A DNA stretch of 64,000 nt from WRAV01 sp050950205 (GTDB lineage: Bacteria; Bacillota; Clostridia; Oscillospirales; Ruminococcaceae). Position 1 is the stretch's first letter. Each line of letters begins with the position of its first letter. The DNA is taken from positions 45,041 to 109,040 of the forward strand of contig JBMNHF010000018.1 of assembly GCA_050950205.1 (NCBI GenBank), given 5' to 3'. The translations under genes were made by a program, and so were the position numbers. Below the pieces are notes generated by a model that was not told the origin of the DNA, did no database searches, and saw nothing but the letters and a program-made list of their open reading frames with translations. Below, piece after piece: positions 26,793 to 36,812 of the stretch.

Positions 26793-27992
26793 CTATACTG
26801 CCTTGCGATAATTATTTAGTTCCCGCTGTTTTTCTGCAAGAGCTTTCTGGTAAATCTCCAGCATATAGGTGGCAAGCTCATTGCTGCCCCGATTGCGCAC
26901 CGTATTGATGACAGTTTCTTTGAGATTTTGCAGTTCCTGCGGGCTGAGTGATGCGATCTCCCGGAGCTTGTCAGCCATTTCTTCCGCGGTGTGGAACAGG
27001 TAGCCGTTCACTCCGCTCTTAATTTGGTCGGCATTGAGCTCGTCGTATCTCTGGAGGGTGGGGAGCCCCGAGGCCATGCCCTCCAGCATAGAAATAGAGT
27101 TCATCTCCGAGAGGGAAGCAGTGACGTAAATATCGCAGCAGGCAAAGTAGGCAGGCATTTTTTCGTGGGGCACAAGGCCGGTAAAGGTGACCATATTCTC
27201 GATCCCCAGTTTTTTAGCCTGCTCTTCCAAAGCAGCTTTGTCCGGACCATCCCCCACAATGAGCAGGTGAAGATTGTCCTGCAAGGTAATGGTTTTGGCC
27301 CAGTAATCCAGCAGAACATCCACGCTTTTTTCTTTTCCCAGCCGCCCTACAAAGCACGCAATACACCGGTCAGCGGGGATGGCGTACTGCTTTCGAATTT
27401 CCTGGCGCTGCTCTGTGGTGATTTTGTTGGGATCAAAAGTCTCCAGGTCAGCGGAGTTGGGAATCAGATTAAACTCCTTGTTGATACCGATCCGCTTAAA
27501 GTACTCGTTGCCCTTTTGGCTGGGGCTGGTCAGAGCGGTGGCGCTGCGGGCAATAAAGCGTTCGTATCGATGAGAAAACTTGGTGGCAAGGCGCAAAAAC
27601 ATTTTGGGGGCGATATAGTAGATATACTGATCGTACATGGTATGAAGGGTGTAAACCAAAGGCTTATGCAGAATTCTCGCCGCCCGAATGCCGGAAAGTC
27701 CAATTCCAAATTCGTGATGAATGTGAATCACATCGGGATTAAAGTCGGCAATCATCCGCTGGCGTTTTCGGCTGTAGGGTAGAGCCACGCCAAAACCGTA
27801 GAGACGCTTGGATTCAAAGGCAGGGCAGTGCAAAATTCCATCCTGTATATAATGATGCCGTGCATGCTTGTCGGCAGTCACAACTAAAACCTCGTGCCCA
27901 AGTTGTTCCAGACCATATTTTAGGGTCTTGACATGCGCCATAACGCCATTGATGCTGTTGACATAAGTTTCGGTGAATAACGCAACTCTCAT
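26793..27992 (-). CDS. family 4 glycosyltransferase
   Basis: GT-B glycosyltransferase of 399 residues. The N-terminal half starts MRVALFTETYVNSINGV and carries IHIHHEFGIG and LHTMYDQY. The C-terminal half has FVGRLGKEKSVD and the EX7E-like donor site (SLSEMNSISMLEGMASGLP). The closest well-known relatives make glucosyl- or galactosyl-diacylglycerols for membranes or lipoteichoic acid anchors, so a membrane glycolipid role is likely. Start 27992 has GGAG 6 bases upstream; an ATG 12 bases earlier lacks a site. It stands alone, divergent from hprK. Confidence 0.8.
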   Translation of the reverse strand: MRVALFTETYVNSINGVMAHVKTLKYGLEQLGHEVLVVTADKHARHHYIQDGILHCPAFESKRLYGFGVALPYSRKRQRMIADFNPDVIHIHHEFGIGLSGIRAARILHKPLVYTLHTMYDQYIYYIAPKMFLRLATKFSHRYERFIARSATALTSPSQKGNEYFKRIGINKEFNLIPNSADLETFDPNKITTEQRQEIRKQYAIPADRCIACFVGRLGKEKSVDVLLDYWAKTITLQDNLHLLIVGDGPDKAALEEQAKKLGIENMVTFTGLVPHEKMPAYFACCDIYVTASLSEMNSISMLEGMASGLPTLQRYDELNADQIKSGVNGYLFHTAEEMADKLREIASLSPQELQNLKETVINTVRNRGSNELATYMLEIYQKALAEKQRELNNYRKAV

Positions 27993-28249
27993 GCTATGCT
28001 CCATTCTCTGTGTTGTACTGAAACATTGTGCGTATCAACTGTACTAGCTCATATCATACAAAACTTACCATACTGGCGGTGAAAAGTCAAGAAAGTCCTT
28101 GGCTCTATTTAGGGTATATTCTATCTTGAGGTTATACATTTATGATATAGAATTTTGCTGCTTTGTCAATCATTGGACTGGGAAAGGAGCAGGTTTGCAG
28201 CAAAACAGGCAATTCTTACTGGGAAGAGCAAGAAAACCATATTTGCTAT

Positions 28250-28278
28250 TTGAATCGCGAACCTCCTTCCTGTATAAT
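28250..28278 (+). promoter_or_regulatory. promoter of hprK
   Basis: TTGAAT (28250-28255), 17 bases and TATAAT (28273-28278). The rest of the 28005-28309 gap is AT-rich and holds no gene that I can support. Confidence 0.7.
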
Positions 28279-28309
28279 AGAGTTAATCAAATGACGGAGG
28301 AAAAAGGGT

Positions 28310-29278
28310 TTGAGCACACAGTTTTCAGTTAAGCTTTCCAAAATCATCCGCTCCCATCACCTTACGCCGGCGTACCTTCCCCGGGACGCAGACGAAATTA
28401 TCATTACCACTGCCGAAGTTTGCCGCCCCGGCCTGGAGCTGACAGGGTTTTTAGATTATTTTGACGGTCAACGCATTCAAATTATGGGGAACACCGAGAT
28501 TGCTTACCTCCAGCGCTTGGAGGATAGCAAGAGGCTGCAATGCCTAGAAGCTTTTTTTTCCCAAAAGCCGGTGGCTTTGATCATCACCAGAAGCATCCAG
28601 CCTACTCCGCTAATCCTTAGTCTGGCAGAGCAATACGGTACCGCTCTTCTTTGCAGTGACGAAGTCACCTCCAGCCTTATGGCTGCCATCATTGGCACCC
28701 TCAACGTGGAACTGGCACCCCGGATTACCCGTCATGGAGTGCTGGTAGAAGTGTACGGTGCCGGTATCCTCCTGCTGGGGGACAGCGGTGTTGGCAAAAG
28801 TGAGACTGCCATGGAGCTGGTGAAGAGAGGGCATCGCCTCATTGCCGATGATGCAGTGGAGATTCGCAGGGTATCCTCCCGGACACTGGTAGGGTCTTCC
28901 CCCAAGAACATCCGCCACTTTATGGAGCTGCGGGGGATCGGCATCATCAATGTCCGCCGTCTGTTCGGTATCGGCTCGGTCAAAATTACCGAGCAGATCG
29001 ATATGATTATCCAGCTGGAGCAGTGGGACCCTCAAAAAATATATGACAGAATGGGAATCGAAAACGAATACACCGAGATTTTAGGCAATAAGGTACCCAT
29101 GCTGACCATTCCAGTCAAACCGGGACGGAATCTGGCCATTATCATTGAGGTGGCTGCCATGAACCAGCGCCAGAAGGAGATGGGCTACAATGCCGCTGCC
29201 GAGCTGCTTACCCGTCTGGGTATTGCCGAAGATCTGCCGGAAGCTATCTTGCACGACGATTGGTCCACTTTTGATTAG
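28310..29278 (+). CDS. hprK: HPr kinase/phosphorylase
   Basis: Bifunctional enzyme of 322 residues that phosphorylates HPr on Ser46, or reverses it, to set carbon catabolite repression. Walker A is GDSGVGKS at 157-164. The HprK signature is MELRGIGIINVRRLFG, and the C-terminal loop VPMTIPVKPGRN-like segment is present. Start TTG at 28310 has GGAGG 9 bases upstream. It heads the hprK-PHP-murB-rapZ-whiA-dnaE series. No HPr gene is in the window. Confidence 0.95.
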   Translation: MSTQFSVKLSKIIRSHHLTPAYLPRDADEIIITTAEVCRPGLELTGFLDYFDGQRIQIMGNTEIAYLQRLEDSKRLQCLEAFFSQKPVALIITRSIQPTPLILSLAEQYGTALLCSDEVTSSLMAAIIGTLNVELAPRITRHGVLVEVYGAGILLLGDSGVGKSETAMELVKRGHRLIADDAVEIRRVSSRTLVGSSPKNIRHFMELRGIGIINVRRLFGIGSVKITEQIDMIIQLEQWDPQKIYDRMGIENEYTEILGNKVPMLTIPVKPGRNLAIIIEVAAMNQRQKEMGYNAAAELLTRLGIAEDLPEAILHDDWSTFD

Positions 29279-29349
29279 AATTGGCCCACCATCCATTCAA
29301 AACGTTTGAGATGTCAAAGTGAGCCATTAAAGGAAGGAATCCCAACTAC

Positions 29350-30075
29350 ATGATTACCATCATCGCAGATACCCACACTCACACCGTAGCCACCGATCAT
29401 GCCTATTCAACGATTGGAGAGAACACTGCTTATGCTGCCCACCTCGGTCATAAAATAATTTGCTGGACCGAGCATTCCCCCAACATGCCGGGAGGACCCA
29501 GCCAGCTATTCTTTTCCGAAATTTTTAACCTGCCCCGTTATATCAATGGAGTTTTGGTAATCAAAGGGGCCGAGCTCAATATCATCGATTATGAAGGAGG
29601 GGTAGACCTTCCTTTGAAGCTGGTAAAAAATCTGGAATGGGTCATTGCGTCCTATCATCGCCCCTGTATTGAGGCAGCGGATATTAAAACTCACACCAAG
29701 GGCTGGATCAAAATTGCAGAAAATCCCCATATCCATGTGATCGGCCACTGCGGGGACCCCCGCTATGCCTTTGAGCACGGTCCTGTGCTACAAGCCTTTA
29801 AAGACTGCGGAAAAATTGTGGAAATCAATGCCCGCTCTTTTTCGGCCAGACCCGGTTCCCGGGAAAACTGCCTGAAAATTGCCGAAAAATGTGCCGAGCT
29901 TGCAATTCCCATTGTGGTCAATTCCGATGCCCATTACTGTCTTTCCATTGGAGAGGTCAAAGACGCCTTAAAAGCCCTGGAAGATATGCAGTTTCCTCAG
30001 GAGTTAATTCTCAACGCAGATTACGACCGCTTTTTAGAGACTTTGCGCCGCACCAGCGGTCAGGCATTTAATTAA
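29350..30075 (+). CDS. PHP-domain phosphatase, YcdX type
   Basis: Metal-dependent phosphoesterase of 241 residues. Metal ligands occur in ADTHTHT, TEHSPNM, GAELNI, ASYH, HVIGHCGDP and VNSDAHY, the full set for a trinuclear PHP site. Family members of this type are phosphatases of unknown natural substrate. AAGGAAGGAAT precedes the ATG. It lies between hprK and murB, as in several Clostridia. Confidence 0.85.
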   Translation: MITIIADTHTHTVATDHAYSTIGENTAYAAHLGHKIICWTEHSPNMPGGPSQLFFSEIFNLPRYINGVLVIKGAELNIIDYEGGVDLPLKLVKNLEWVIASYHRPCIEAADIKTHTKGWIKIAENPHIHVIGHCGDPRYAFEHGPVLQAFKDCGKIVEINARSFSARPGSRENCLKIAEKCAELAIPIVVNSDAHYCLSIGEVKDALKALEDMQFPQELILNADYDRFLETLRRTSGQAFN

Positions 30076-30141
30076 ACTATGATGAGTACCTATAATACAA
30101 GAGATGGGTAGCTTAATCCACAAGGAAACGACGGAGGTTTT

Positions 30142-31080
30142 ATGAGCAGTATTGAGCTTCTGGCTACTTTTCTAAAAGAAAAGGGCGTTGCCTTTGAGCG
30201 GGATGTCAAACTAAAAGAGCGCTGCACCTTTCGCATCGGCGGAGCGGTAGACCTTATGGCAATTCCGGCCGATGAGGGGCAAATCAAGGATGCGCTGCAA
30301 AAAGCATGGGAGCTTTCGGTTCCCACCTTCGTTCTGGGCAGAGGCTCCAACATTCTGTGTTCCGATGAAGGCTTCCGCGGTATGGTCATTCATCTGGGCA
30401 AAGCCTTTGCTGGGGTGTGGCAGGAGGATGAGGTAACCCTTTCCTGTCAAAGCGGCTTGTCTTTGGCAGCTCTCTGCGAGTACGCGCAGCGCCAAGGCCT
30501 CACGGGTCTGGAGTTTGCCTACGGCATTCCGGGTACGGTAGGGGGAGCAATCTACATGAACGCAGGAGCCTACGGCGGGGAAATGAAGGATGTTTTAATT
30601 TCCACCCGGCATCTCATCCGGCAGAACGACCGATGGGAGGAAGGGATATTTACCGGGGAGGAAATGCAGCTTTCCTACCGGCACAGCGCCTATTCCGATA
30701 CCAATATGGTGATTACTGGAGCCACCCTTCGGCTAAAAAAGGGAGACCCCGACAAAATCCGTGCTCAAATGGACGATTACATGAACCGCCGTCGGAGCAA
30801 GCAGCCCTTGGAGCTTCCCAGTGCCGGAAGCACCTTTAAGCGGCCCAAGGGGAACTATGCATCTGCTTTGGTGGATCAATGCGGTCTGAAGGGCCTGAGG
30901 GTAGGGGATGCCATGGTGAGCGAAAAACACGCCGGCTTTGTGGTGAATGTGGGGGAAGCCACCTGCTCCGATGTGCTGGAACTCATCCGGCAGATCCAGC
31001 AAAGGGTGGAGCAGCAAACCGGATATCACTTGGAACGGGAAGTTAAGCTGATCGGTTCCAATCTTCATCCGATGGTTTAA
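30142..31080 (+). CDS. murB: UDP-N-acetylenolpyruvoylglucosamine reductase
   Basis: FAD enzyme of 312 residues that completes UDP-MurNAc in peptidoglycan synthesis. Motifs are LGRGSNILCSDEGFRG (FAD), GTVGGAIYMNAGAYG and the catalytic Ser in PSAGSTFKRP. The C-terminal Glu lies in the VGEATCSDVLELI region. CGGAGG precedes the ATG. It belongs to the conserved murB-rapZ-whiA cluster. Confidence 0.95.
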   Translation: MSSIELLATFLKEKGVAFERDVKLKERCTFRIGGAVDLMAIPADEGQIKDALQKAWELSVPTFVLGRGSNILCSDEGFRGMVIHLGKAFAGVWQEDEVTLSCQSGLSLAALCEYAQRQGLTGLEFAYGIPGTVGGAIYMNAGAYGGEMKDVLISTRHLIRQNDRWEEGIFTGEEMQLSYRHSAYSDTNMVITGATLRLKKGDPDKIRAQMDDYMNRRRSKQPLELPSAGSTFKRPKGNYASALVDQCGLKGLRVGDAMVSEKHAGFVVNVGEATCSDVLELIRQIQQRVEQQTGYHLEREVKLIGSNLHPMV

Positions 31081-31141
31081 CGGCCAAAGGCGAGGGTAAA
31101 GTTCATTGCTCTGTATCATTGTTTAATCAGGGGGAGGTTTT

Positions 31142-32014
31142 ATGGAACTGATCATTGTCACAGGCATGTCGGGTGCCGGAAAGAGTCAGGCCATCAATGC
31201 CTTGGAGGATATGGGCTATTATTGTGTGGACAATATCCCTCCGCGGCTGATTACCAAGTTTGCCGAGCTTCCGGTACAATCGGAGGACAAAATCAGCCGC
31301 ATTGCCTTGGTGGTGGACGTGCGCAGTCACGAGCTGTTTTCCGAATACACCCAGTGTCTGGATGATCTGCAGTCCCAGAACTTTCCCCTTAAAACCCTCT
31401 TTCTGGACTGCGATAACACAACTCTGCTCAACCGCTACAAAGAAACTCGCCGTCGTCACCCCCTACAGGATCAAGCCCATGCTTCCATTGAGCAGGCCAT
31501 TGTTCGGGAACGGCTTCTTTTAGCGGCTGCCAAGGAGCGGGCAGATTTTGTGGTGGACACATCCCACCTTTCCGCTTCCCAATTGCGGGCCAAGGTGCGG
31601 GATATCTTTTTACGGGATATTCGCCAGTCCATGGTGGTCAACTGCTGTTCCTTTGGATTCAAGAACGGAATCCCTACCGACTGCGACCTGCTCTTTGATG
31701 TTCGGTGTCTACCAAACCCCTTTTATGTGGAGGAGTTGCGGGAACAAAGCGGATTGGATAGCCCAGTGCGCAATTTTGTATTGAGCAGCAAGCAGGCCCA
31801 GGGACTGGTGCCCAAGTTGTTTGATTTGGTGGACTACCTCATTCCCCTCTATGTACAGGAGGGAAAGAGCCAGCTGGTGATTGGCATTGGCTGTACGGGA
31901 GGCCGCCACCGCTCGGTGGTGTTTTGTGAGCTTTTGGCGGCTCACCTCACCCAACAGGGCGTGTCTGTCACCGCAAGCCACCGGGATATCCACAAAACCT
32001 TCCATCATTCATAA
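31142..32014 (+). CDS. rapZ: RNase adapter/nucleotide-binding protein RapZ
   Basis: Protein of 290 residues. The N-terminal P-loop is GMSGAGKSQ (residues 7-15). The C-terminal domain has the GIGCTGGRHRSV loop that binds glucosamine-6-phosphate in E. coli RapZ. In enterobacteria RapZ tunes glmS mRNA decay; in Bacillota its partner is less clear. It is notable that a glmS-type gene lies 4.5 kb upstream. GGGGAGG is 6 bases before the ATG. Confidence 0.93.
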   Translation: MELIIVTGMSGAGKSQAINALEDMGYYCVDNIPPRLITKFAELPVQSEDKISRIALVVDVRSHELFSEYTQCLDDLQSQNFPLKTLFLDCDNTTLLNRYKETRRRHPLQDQAHASIEQAIVRERLLLAAAKERADFVVDTSHLSASQLRAKVRDIFLRDIRQSMVVNCCSFGFKNGIPTDCDLLFDVRCLPNPFYVEELREQSGLDSPVRNFVLSSKQAQGLVPKLFDLVDYLIPLYVQEGKSQLVIGIGCTGGRHRSVVFCELLAAHLTQQGVSVTASHRDIHKTFHHS

Positions 32015-32169
32015 CGCCACCCAATTTCTTGGGATGGGGTTTACTCCAACAGTGTAAGTCGACTTGCCATCTCTTGGAGATACACTCTGGCAAGAGCGGA
32101 CAAGCATCTCCCGTGCTCTTAAGGTGGCTTGTTTTTATACCATATCACCATAGAAAATAGGTGTATCCC
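32015..32169. other. hairpin-rich gap between rapZ and whiA
   Basis: At least three stems are visible: CCCAA/TTGGG near 32021-32034, CTTGCCA (32063-32069) with TGGCAAG (32088-32094), and ACAAGC near 32099 with GGCTTGT near 32127, followed by TTTTT. The last looks like a weak terminator before whiA. No riboswitch class is recognisable. Confidence 0.45.
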
Positions 32170-33090
32170 ATGTCCTTTGCTCAGAATGTGAAATTGGAAC
32201 TCATGCAGGCCAGGCCCAAAGCCAAGGCTCTCCGACAGGCCCAGGCCTTTGGGCTGTTTGCTTTTGCTCGGGCTTTTTCTCCCGATGAAGTAAGCCTGCG
32301 CAGCGAAAGCATCGAAGTTGCTGAATACTACCGAAATACCTTGCGCCGCCTGGCCCCGCGCAGTGCCGAAATTGTGGAAAAGGAGTTTTCCCAGCGCGGG
32401 AAAAAGATTTACAGTGTCAGCCTGCCTCGGGAGCAGGATCGAAAAGCGCTCCTTACCCGGTTGACGGGGGGGCTGGAGGTATCTTTAGCCGAGCGCTTTC
32501 CCACTCCGGAAGAGGGGGCAGCTTTGTTAAGCGGCGCTTTTCTGGTGTGTGGCAATATGATCCACCCGGAAAAAAGCTATCATCTGGAATTCATTGTTCG
32601 GGAGCAGCCTTTGGCGGAGGAACTGTTAGAACTGCTTAACTCCCTCATCACCGGAGCGGGACTGACCAAACGCCGCAACTCCTGGATTGTTTACTCCAAG
32701 GAATGTGTTCAGATCGAAGACTTACTTACCTTGATGGGAGCCAGCCGGGCCAGTCTTGCCATGATTGAAATTGAAATCATTAAGGGTGTGCGCAATACCG
32801 CCATGCGCCGCACCAACTGTGAGACGGCCAACATTGACAAAACCGTAAAGGCCTCTGCTGCTCAGGTGGCGGATATCCAACTGATTCTTGAGGTTAGAGG
32901 GCTGGAATCCCTGCCGGAACAGCTGCGGGAAGCGGCTCTTATTCGGTTGGAGCATCCTGAACTTTCTCTGCGGGAGTTGGCAGCGGCTTTTCCTACCCCC
33001 ATCTCTCGTTCCGGGGTGCATCACCGTTTGGCAGCTCTGACTAAAATTGCCCAATCCATTCGGGAAGAGCAAAAGGAGGAAGGGGCATGA
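32170..33090 (+). CDS. whiA: WhiA-like DNA-binding regulator
   Basis: Protein of 306 residues with an N-terminal LAGLIDADG-like fold and a C-terminal helix-turn-helix (ELSLRELAAAFPTPISRSGVHHRLA). Conserved central motifs are RRTNCETANIDKT and VRNTAMRR. WhiA controls sporulation in actinomycetes and affects chromosome segregation and division in Bacillus. Start ATG 32170 has AGGTGT upstream; a GTG three codons earlier is an alternative. The stop overlaps the dnaE start (ATGA). Confidence 0.93.
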   Translation: MSFAQNVKLELMQARPKAKALRQAQAFGLFAFARAFSPDEVSLRSESIEVAEYYRNTLRRLAPRSAEIVEKEFSQRGKKIYSVSLPREQDRKALLTRLTGGLEVSLAERFPTPEEGAALLSGAFLVCGNMIHPEKSYHLEFIVREQPLAEELLELLNSLITGAGLTKRRNSWIVYSKECVQIEDLLTLMGASRASLAMIEIEIIKGVRNTAMRRTNCETANIDKTVKASAAQVADIQLILEVRGLESLPEQLREAALIRLEHPELSLRELAAAFPTPISRSGVHHRLAALTKIAQSIREEQKEEGA

Positions 33091-36000
33091 CGGATTTTGT
33101 GCATCTTCATGTCCACACCGAATACAGTCTGCTGGACGGTGCCTGCAAGCTTCCCTTGCTGGTAGCCCACGTCAAAGAGCAGGGAATGAAAGCGCTGGCC
33201 ATCACCGATCACGGGGTGATGTACGGTGTGGTGGATTTTTATAAGGAATGCAAAAAACAGGGGATCAAGCCCATTATCGGCTGTGAGGTGTATGTAGCCC
33301 CTCGCTCCCGTTTTGATAAACAACACCGCATCGACAACGCTCCTTATCATCTGATTTTGCTGTGCAAAAACAACCTCGGTTACCAAAATCTCATCAAACT
33401 GGTGAGCAAGGGCTTTATCGATGGCTTTTACTCCAAGCCCCGGGTGGACCGAGAGCTGCTGGAGCAGTACCACCAAGGTCTCATCTGTCTGTCCGCCTGC
33501 CTTTCGGGGGAATTGCCCCGCGCGCTGCTGGCAGGGGATTATGAGCGAGCCAAGGAAACCGCCCTTTGGTACCGGGACCTTTTTGGAGAGGGTAACTACT
33601 ACATCGAAATTCAGGATCACGATATTCCCGAGCAGAGGACGGTGCTGCCCCAGCTGGAACGGCTTTCCCGGGAGACGGGAATTCCCTTGGTTGCCACCAA
33701 CGACGTTCACTACATCCGCAAGGAAGACCACCGGATGCAAAACGTTCTGGTCTGCATCCAAACCAACCGAACGGTGCAGGAAGGCAGCGATATGGAATTC
33801 TCCACCCAGGAGTTCTACCTGAAAAGCGGGGAGGAAATGGCGCAGCTGCTGGGAAGATATGAGGGCGCCATCGAAAATACCGTCAAAATTGCCGACCAGT
33901 GCGACATAGAGTTTACCTTTGGTCAGACCAAGCTGCCTCATTTTGAGGCGCCTGACGGGCAGGAAAACAGCGTATTTTTCCGCAGCCTCTGTTATGAGGG
34001 GTTAAAGCGACATTACGGCCAAGCCCCCGCCCCCGAAGTGGTGGAGCGGCTGGAATACGAGCTCAGTGTCATTGAAAAGATGGGGTATGTGGACTACTTC
34101 CTCATCGTCTGGGATTTTATCAACTACGCCAAAAGCAAGGGGATTCCCGTCGGCCCGGGCCGAGGCTCGGGAGCGGGAAGCCTTGCCGCTTACTGCTCGG
34201 GGATTACCGGCATCGACCCCATCCGGTACGGGCTGCTCTTTGAGCGGTTCCTCAACCCGGAACGCATCTCCATGCCCGACTTTGACATCGACTTCTGCTA
34301 CGAGCGCCGGCAGGAGGTGATTGACTATGTGGTGGCAAAGTACGGGGAAGAGCATGTGGCTCAGATTATTACCTTCGGCACCATGGCAGCCCGGGGCTCC
34401 ATTCGGGACGTGGGCCGCGCCTTGGGGATGAGCTACGCCCAGGTGGATGTGATAGCCAAAACCATCCCCTTTGAGCTGGGCATGACCATCCAGAAAGCTT
34501 TGGAGGTTTCGCCGGAATTTCGCGCTCTGTACGAGGCGGAGGAGGAAAACCGGGAGCTTATCGATATGGCCCGGCAAATTGAAGGAATGGCCCGCCACGC
34601 CTCCACCCATGCGGCGGGAGTGGTGATTACCCGGGAGCCCGCCGATGTTTACGTCCCCCTGCAAAAGACCGACTCCTCCATTGTCACCCAATTTCCCATG
34701 GGAACGTTGGAGGAGCTGGGGCTGTTAAAAATGGACTTTTTAGGGCTCCGCACTCTGACGGTGATCAGCGATGCCCAAAAGATGATTCGGCGCACCCACC
34801 CGGATTTTGACATCAATTCCGTTCCGCTGGATGACCCCGCTGTCTTTCAGATGTTTGGAAAAGGCCAGATGAACGGTGTGTTTCAGTTTGAAAGTCAGGG
34901 GATGAAAAACGTACTGGTGCAGCTGGGCCCCGAACATATGGAAGACCTTATTGCCGTCATCTCCCTTTACCGCCCCGGCCCTATGGATTCCATCCCCCGG
35001 TACATTCAAAACCGGCATAACCCGGCACTGGTCACCTACAAGCACCCTAAACTGGAATCCATTCTCAAGGTGACCTACGGCTGCATTGTCTACCAGGAAC
35101 AGGTGATGCAGATTTGCCGGGAGCTGGCGGGATATTCCTACGGGCGGGCGGATCTGGTTCGCCGGGCCATGAGCAAAAAAAAGCACGACATTATGGAAAA
35201 GGAACGGCAGAGCTTTATTTACGGGCAGGTGCGGGAGGACGGCACGGTGGAGTGTCCCGGTTGTGTGGCAAACGGCGTGCCCGCCCATATCGCCAACGAA
35301 ATCTTTGACGAAATGAGCTCCTTTGCCTCCTACGCCTTTAATAAATCCCACGCGGCAGCCTACGCTCTGGTTGCCTATCAGACCGCATACTTAAAATGCC
35401 ACTACGAAAAAGAGTACATGGCGGCTCTGCTCACCTCCATTTTGGACAATACCGACAAGGTGATCGACTACATCGGCGAATGCAAGAAGCTGGGCATACC
35501 GGTTCTGCCCCCCGACGTCAACGAGAGCGAATTGGGCTTTACGGTGGTGGGCGGCAAAATCCGGTTTGGCCTTTTGGCCGTGAAGAATCTGGGCCGGGGG
35601 CTGATTCAGGAGCTGTGTGCCGAGCGAGAGAGAAAGGGCAAATTCCGCGATCTCTTGGACTTTTTGGAGCGAATGGCGGGCAGCGACCTCAACAAGCGAG
35701 GAATCGAAAGCCTCATTCGCTGCGGCGCCTTTGACTGTTTTGGCCACAACCGGCAGCAGATGCTTTCCGGCTACGAGCGGCTGCTGGAAGGGGTGGAAAA
35801 GGAGGCCCGCAACAACATTTCCGGGCAGATGGATCTGTTTGCTGCATTGGAACAGCCAAAATCCAACGGATATTTTCTCCCCGATGTGGAGGAGATGACG
35901 CCACTGCAAAAACTGGCAGGGGAGAAGGAAACCACAGGCCTTTATCTTTCGGGGCATCCCTTGGAGCAGCATGAAGAAACGGCCAAGCAGTTGCGGGCTA

Positions 36001-36635
36001 TTTCCGTCTCTACTATTCAAAGGGCAAGGGATATGGATGGTGCCAGTGTGCAGCTACTGGGTATTCTCACCGCCAAAAAAGTTAAAACCACAAAAAACAA
36101 CGATACGATGGCTTTTGCCCAGTTGGAGGACAAAACCGGGTCGGTGGAGCTGATTGTGTTTCCCCGGGTGTACAGCGCCTGTGCCACTCGTCTCATTCCC
36201 GGGCAGGTGCTGGTGGTTCGGGGCAGGGTAAAGGAAACCGAGGAAAACAGCGCACAAATCATCTGCGAAGAGGTTTTATCTCCCGAAGAAGCCCTGCATA
36301 ATCTGGAAAGCCCCCAGCACCCCCCCACAGGCAGTTACCCCGGCGGCAACGGTTCTCATAAGCCGCCTTCCCCAAAGAATACGGTATCCGCCCCCAAGAA
36401 AAAAACTTCCCGGCAGGGACTGTATCTTAAATTTCCAACGCAGAACAGCGAACTGATCACCAAGGCGGAAAAGTTTCTCTTTGTCTTTGAGGGGGATTTT
36501 CCGGTTTACTATTACTACACCGACACCGGAAAATACCTGCAGACTCCCCGCAGTTATTGGGTGATGCCCAATCCTGTGTTGACCAGAGAGCTGCGGCTGC
36601 TGTTGGGGGAAGAAAATGTAGCAATCATCGAATAA
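33087..36635 (+). CDS. dnaE: DNA polymerase III alpha subunit, DnaE type
   Basis: Replicative polymerase of 1182 residues. The N-terminal PHP domain starts with HLHVHTEYSLLDG. The catalytic palm acids are in MPDFDIDF (Asp400 and Asp402). An HhH region, an OB fold (VQLLGILTAKK, around 985-1065) and a unique C-terminal 90-residue tail follow. No proofreading exonuclease domain is present. Whether this is the main polymerase or the partner of PolC cannot be told here. It overlaps whiA by 4 bases. Confidence 0.95.
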   Translation: MTDFVHLHVHTEYSLLDGACKLPLLVAHVKEQGMKALAITDHGVMYGVVDFYKECKKQGIKPIIGCEVYVAPRSRFDKQHRIDNAPYHLILLCKNNLGYQNLIKLVSKGFIDGFYSKPRVDRELLEQYHQGLICLSACLSGELPRALLAGDYERAKETALWYRDLFGEGNYYIEIQDHDIPEQRTVLPQLERLSRETGIPLVATNDVHYIRKEDHRMQNVLVCIQTNRTVQEGSDMEFSTQEFYLKSGEEMAQLLGRYEGAIENTVKIADQCDIEFTFGQTKLPHFEAPDGQENSVFFRSLCYEGLKRHYGQAPAPEVVERLEYELSVIEKMGYVDYFLIVWDFINYAKSKGIPVGPGRGSGAGSLAAYCSGITGIDPIRYGLLFERFLNPERISMPDFDIDFCYERRQEVIDYVVAKYGEEHVAQIITFGTMAARGSIRDVGRALGMSYAQVDVIAKTIPFELGMTIQKALEVSPEFRALYEAEEENRELIDMARQIEGMARHASTHAAGVVITREPADVYVPLQKTDSSIVTQFPMGTLEELGLLKMDFLGLRTLTVISDAQKMIRRTHPDFDINSVPLDDPAVFQMFGKGQMNGVFQFESQGMKNVLVQLGPEHMEDLIAVISLYRPGPMDSIPRYIQNRHNPALVTYKHPKLESILKVTYGCIVYQEQVMQICRELAGYSYGRADLVRRAMSKKKHDIMEKERQSFIYGQVREDGTVECPGCVANGVPAHIANEIFDEMSSFASYAFNKSHAAAYALVAYQTAYLKCHYEKEYMAALLTSILDNTDKVIDYIGECKKLGIPVLPPDVNESELGFTVVGGKIRFGLLAVKNLGRGLIQELCAERERKGKFRDLLDFLERMAGSDLNKRGIESLIRCGAFDCFGHNRQQMLSGYERLLEGVEKEARNNISGQMDLFAALEQPKSNGYFLPDVEEMTPLQKLAGEKETTGLYLSGHPLEQHEETAKQLRAISVSTIQRARDMDGASVQLLGILTAKKVKTTKNNDTMAFAQLEDKTGSVELIVFPRVYSACATRLIPGQVLVVRGRVKETEENSAQIICEEVLSPEEALHNLESPQHPPTGSYPGGNGSHKPPSPKNTVSAPKKKTSRQGLYLKFPTQNSELITKAEKFLFVFEGDFPVYYYYTDTGKYLQTPRSYWVMPNPVLTRELRLLLGEENVAIIE

Positions 36636-36638
36636 GAA

Positions 36639-36677
36639 AAAGACCTTGTAAGCATAGTTTGTTTACAAGGTCTTTGG
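36639..36677 (+). terminator. rho-independent terminator after dnaE
   Basis: AAAGACCTTGTAA (36639-36651) pairs with TTACAAGGTCTTT (36663-36675). It ends the hprK-to-dnaE series. Confidence 0.85.
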
Positions 36678-36720
36678 TTTATATTCACAACCTTTCATCC
36701 CTAAAATTTAAGAAAGGATA

Positions 36721-36785
36721 TTGACTTATGGAGCTCATTCATCTATACTGAAAACAGAACAATCAAACAATCATTTGATTGTTTG
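36721..36785 (+). promoter_or_regulatory. metal-efflux promoter with palindromic operator
   Basis: TTGACT (36721-36726), 17 bases and TATACT (36744-36749). A perfect palindrome of arms CAAACAATCA (36764-36773) and TGATTGTTTG (36776-36785), spaced by TT, lies just after the expected start. Operators of ArsR/SmtB repressors have this imperfect 12-2-12 geometry. The ArsR-type gene at 39090 is the obvious candidate repressor; this link is inference. Confidence 0.7.
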
Positions 36786-36812
36786 AAGGTAGGGAGGAAA
36801 AGATACATAACC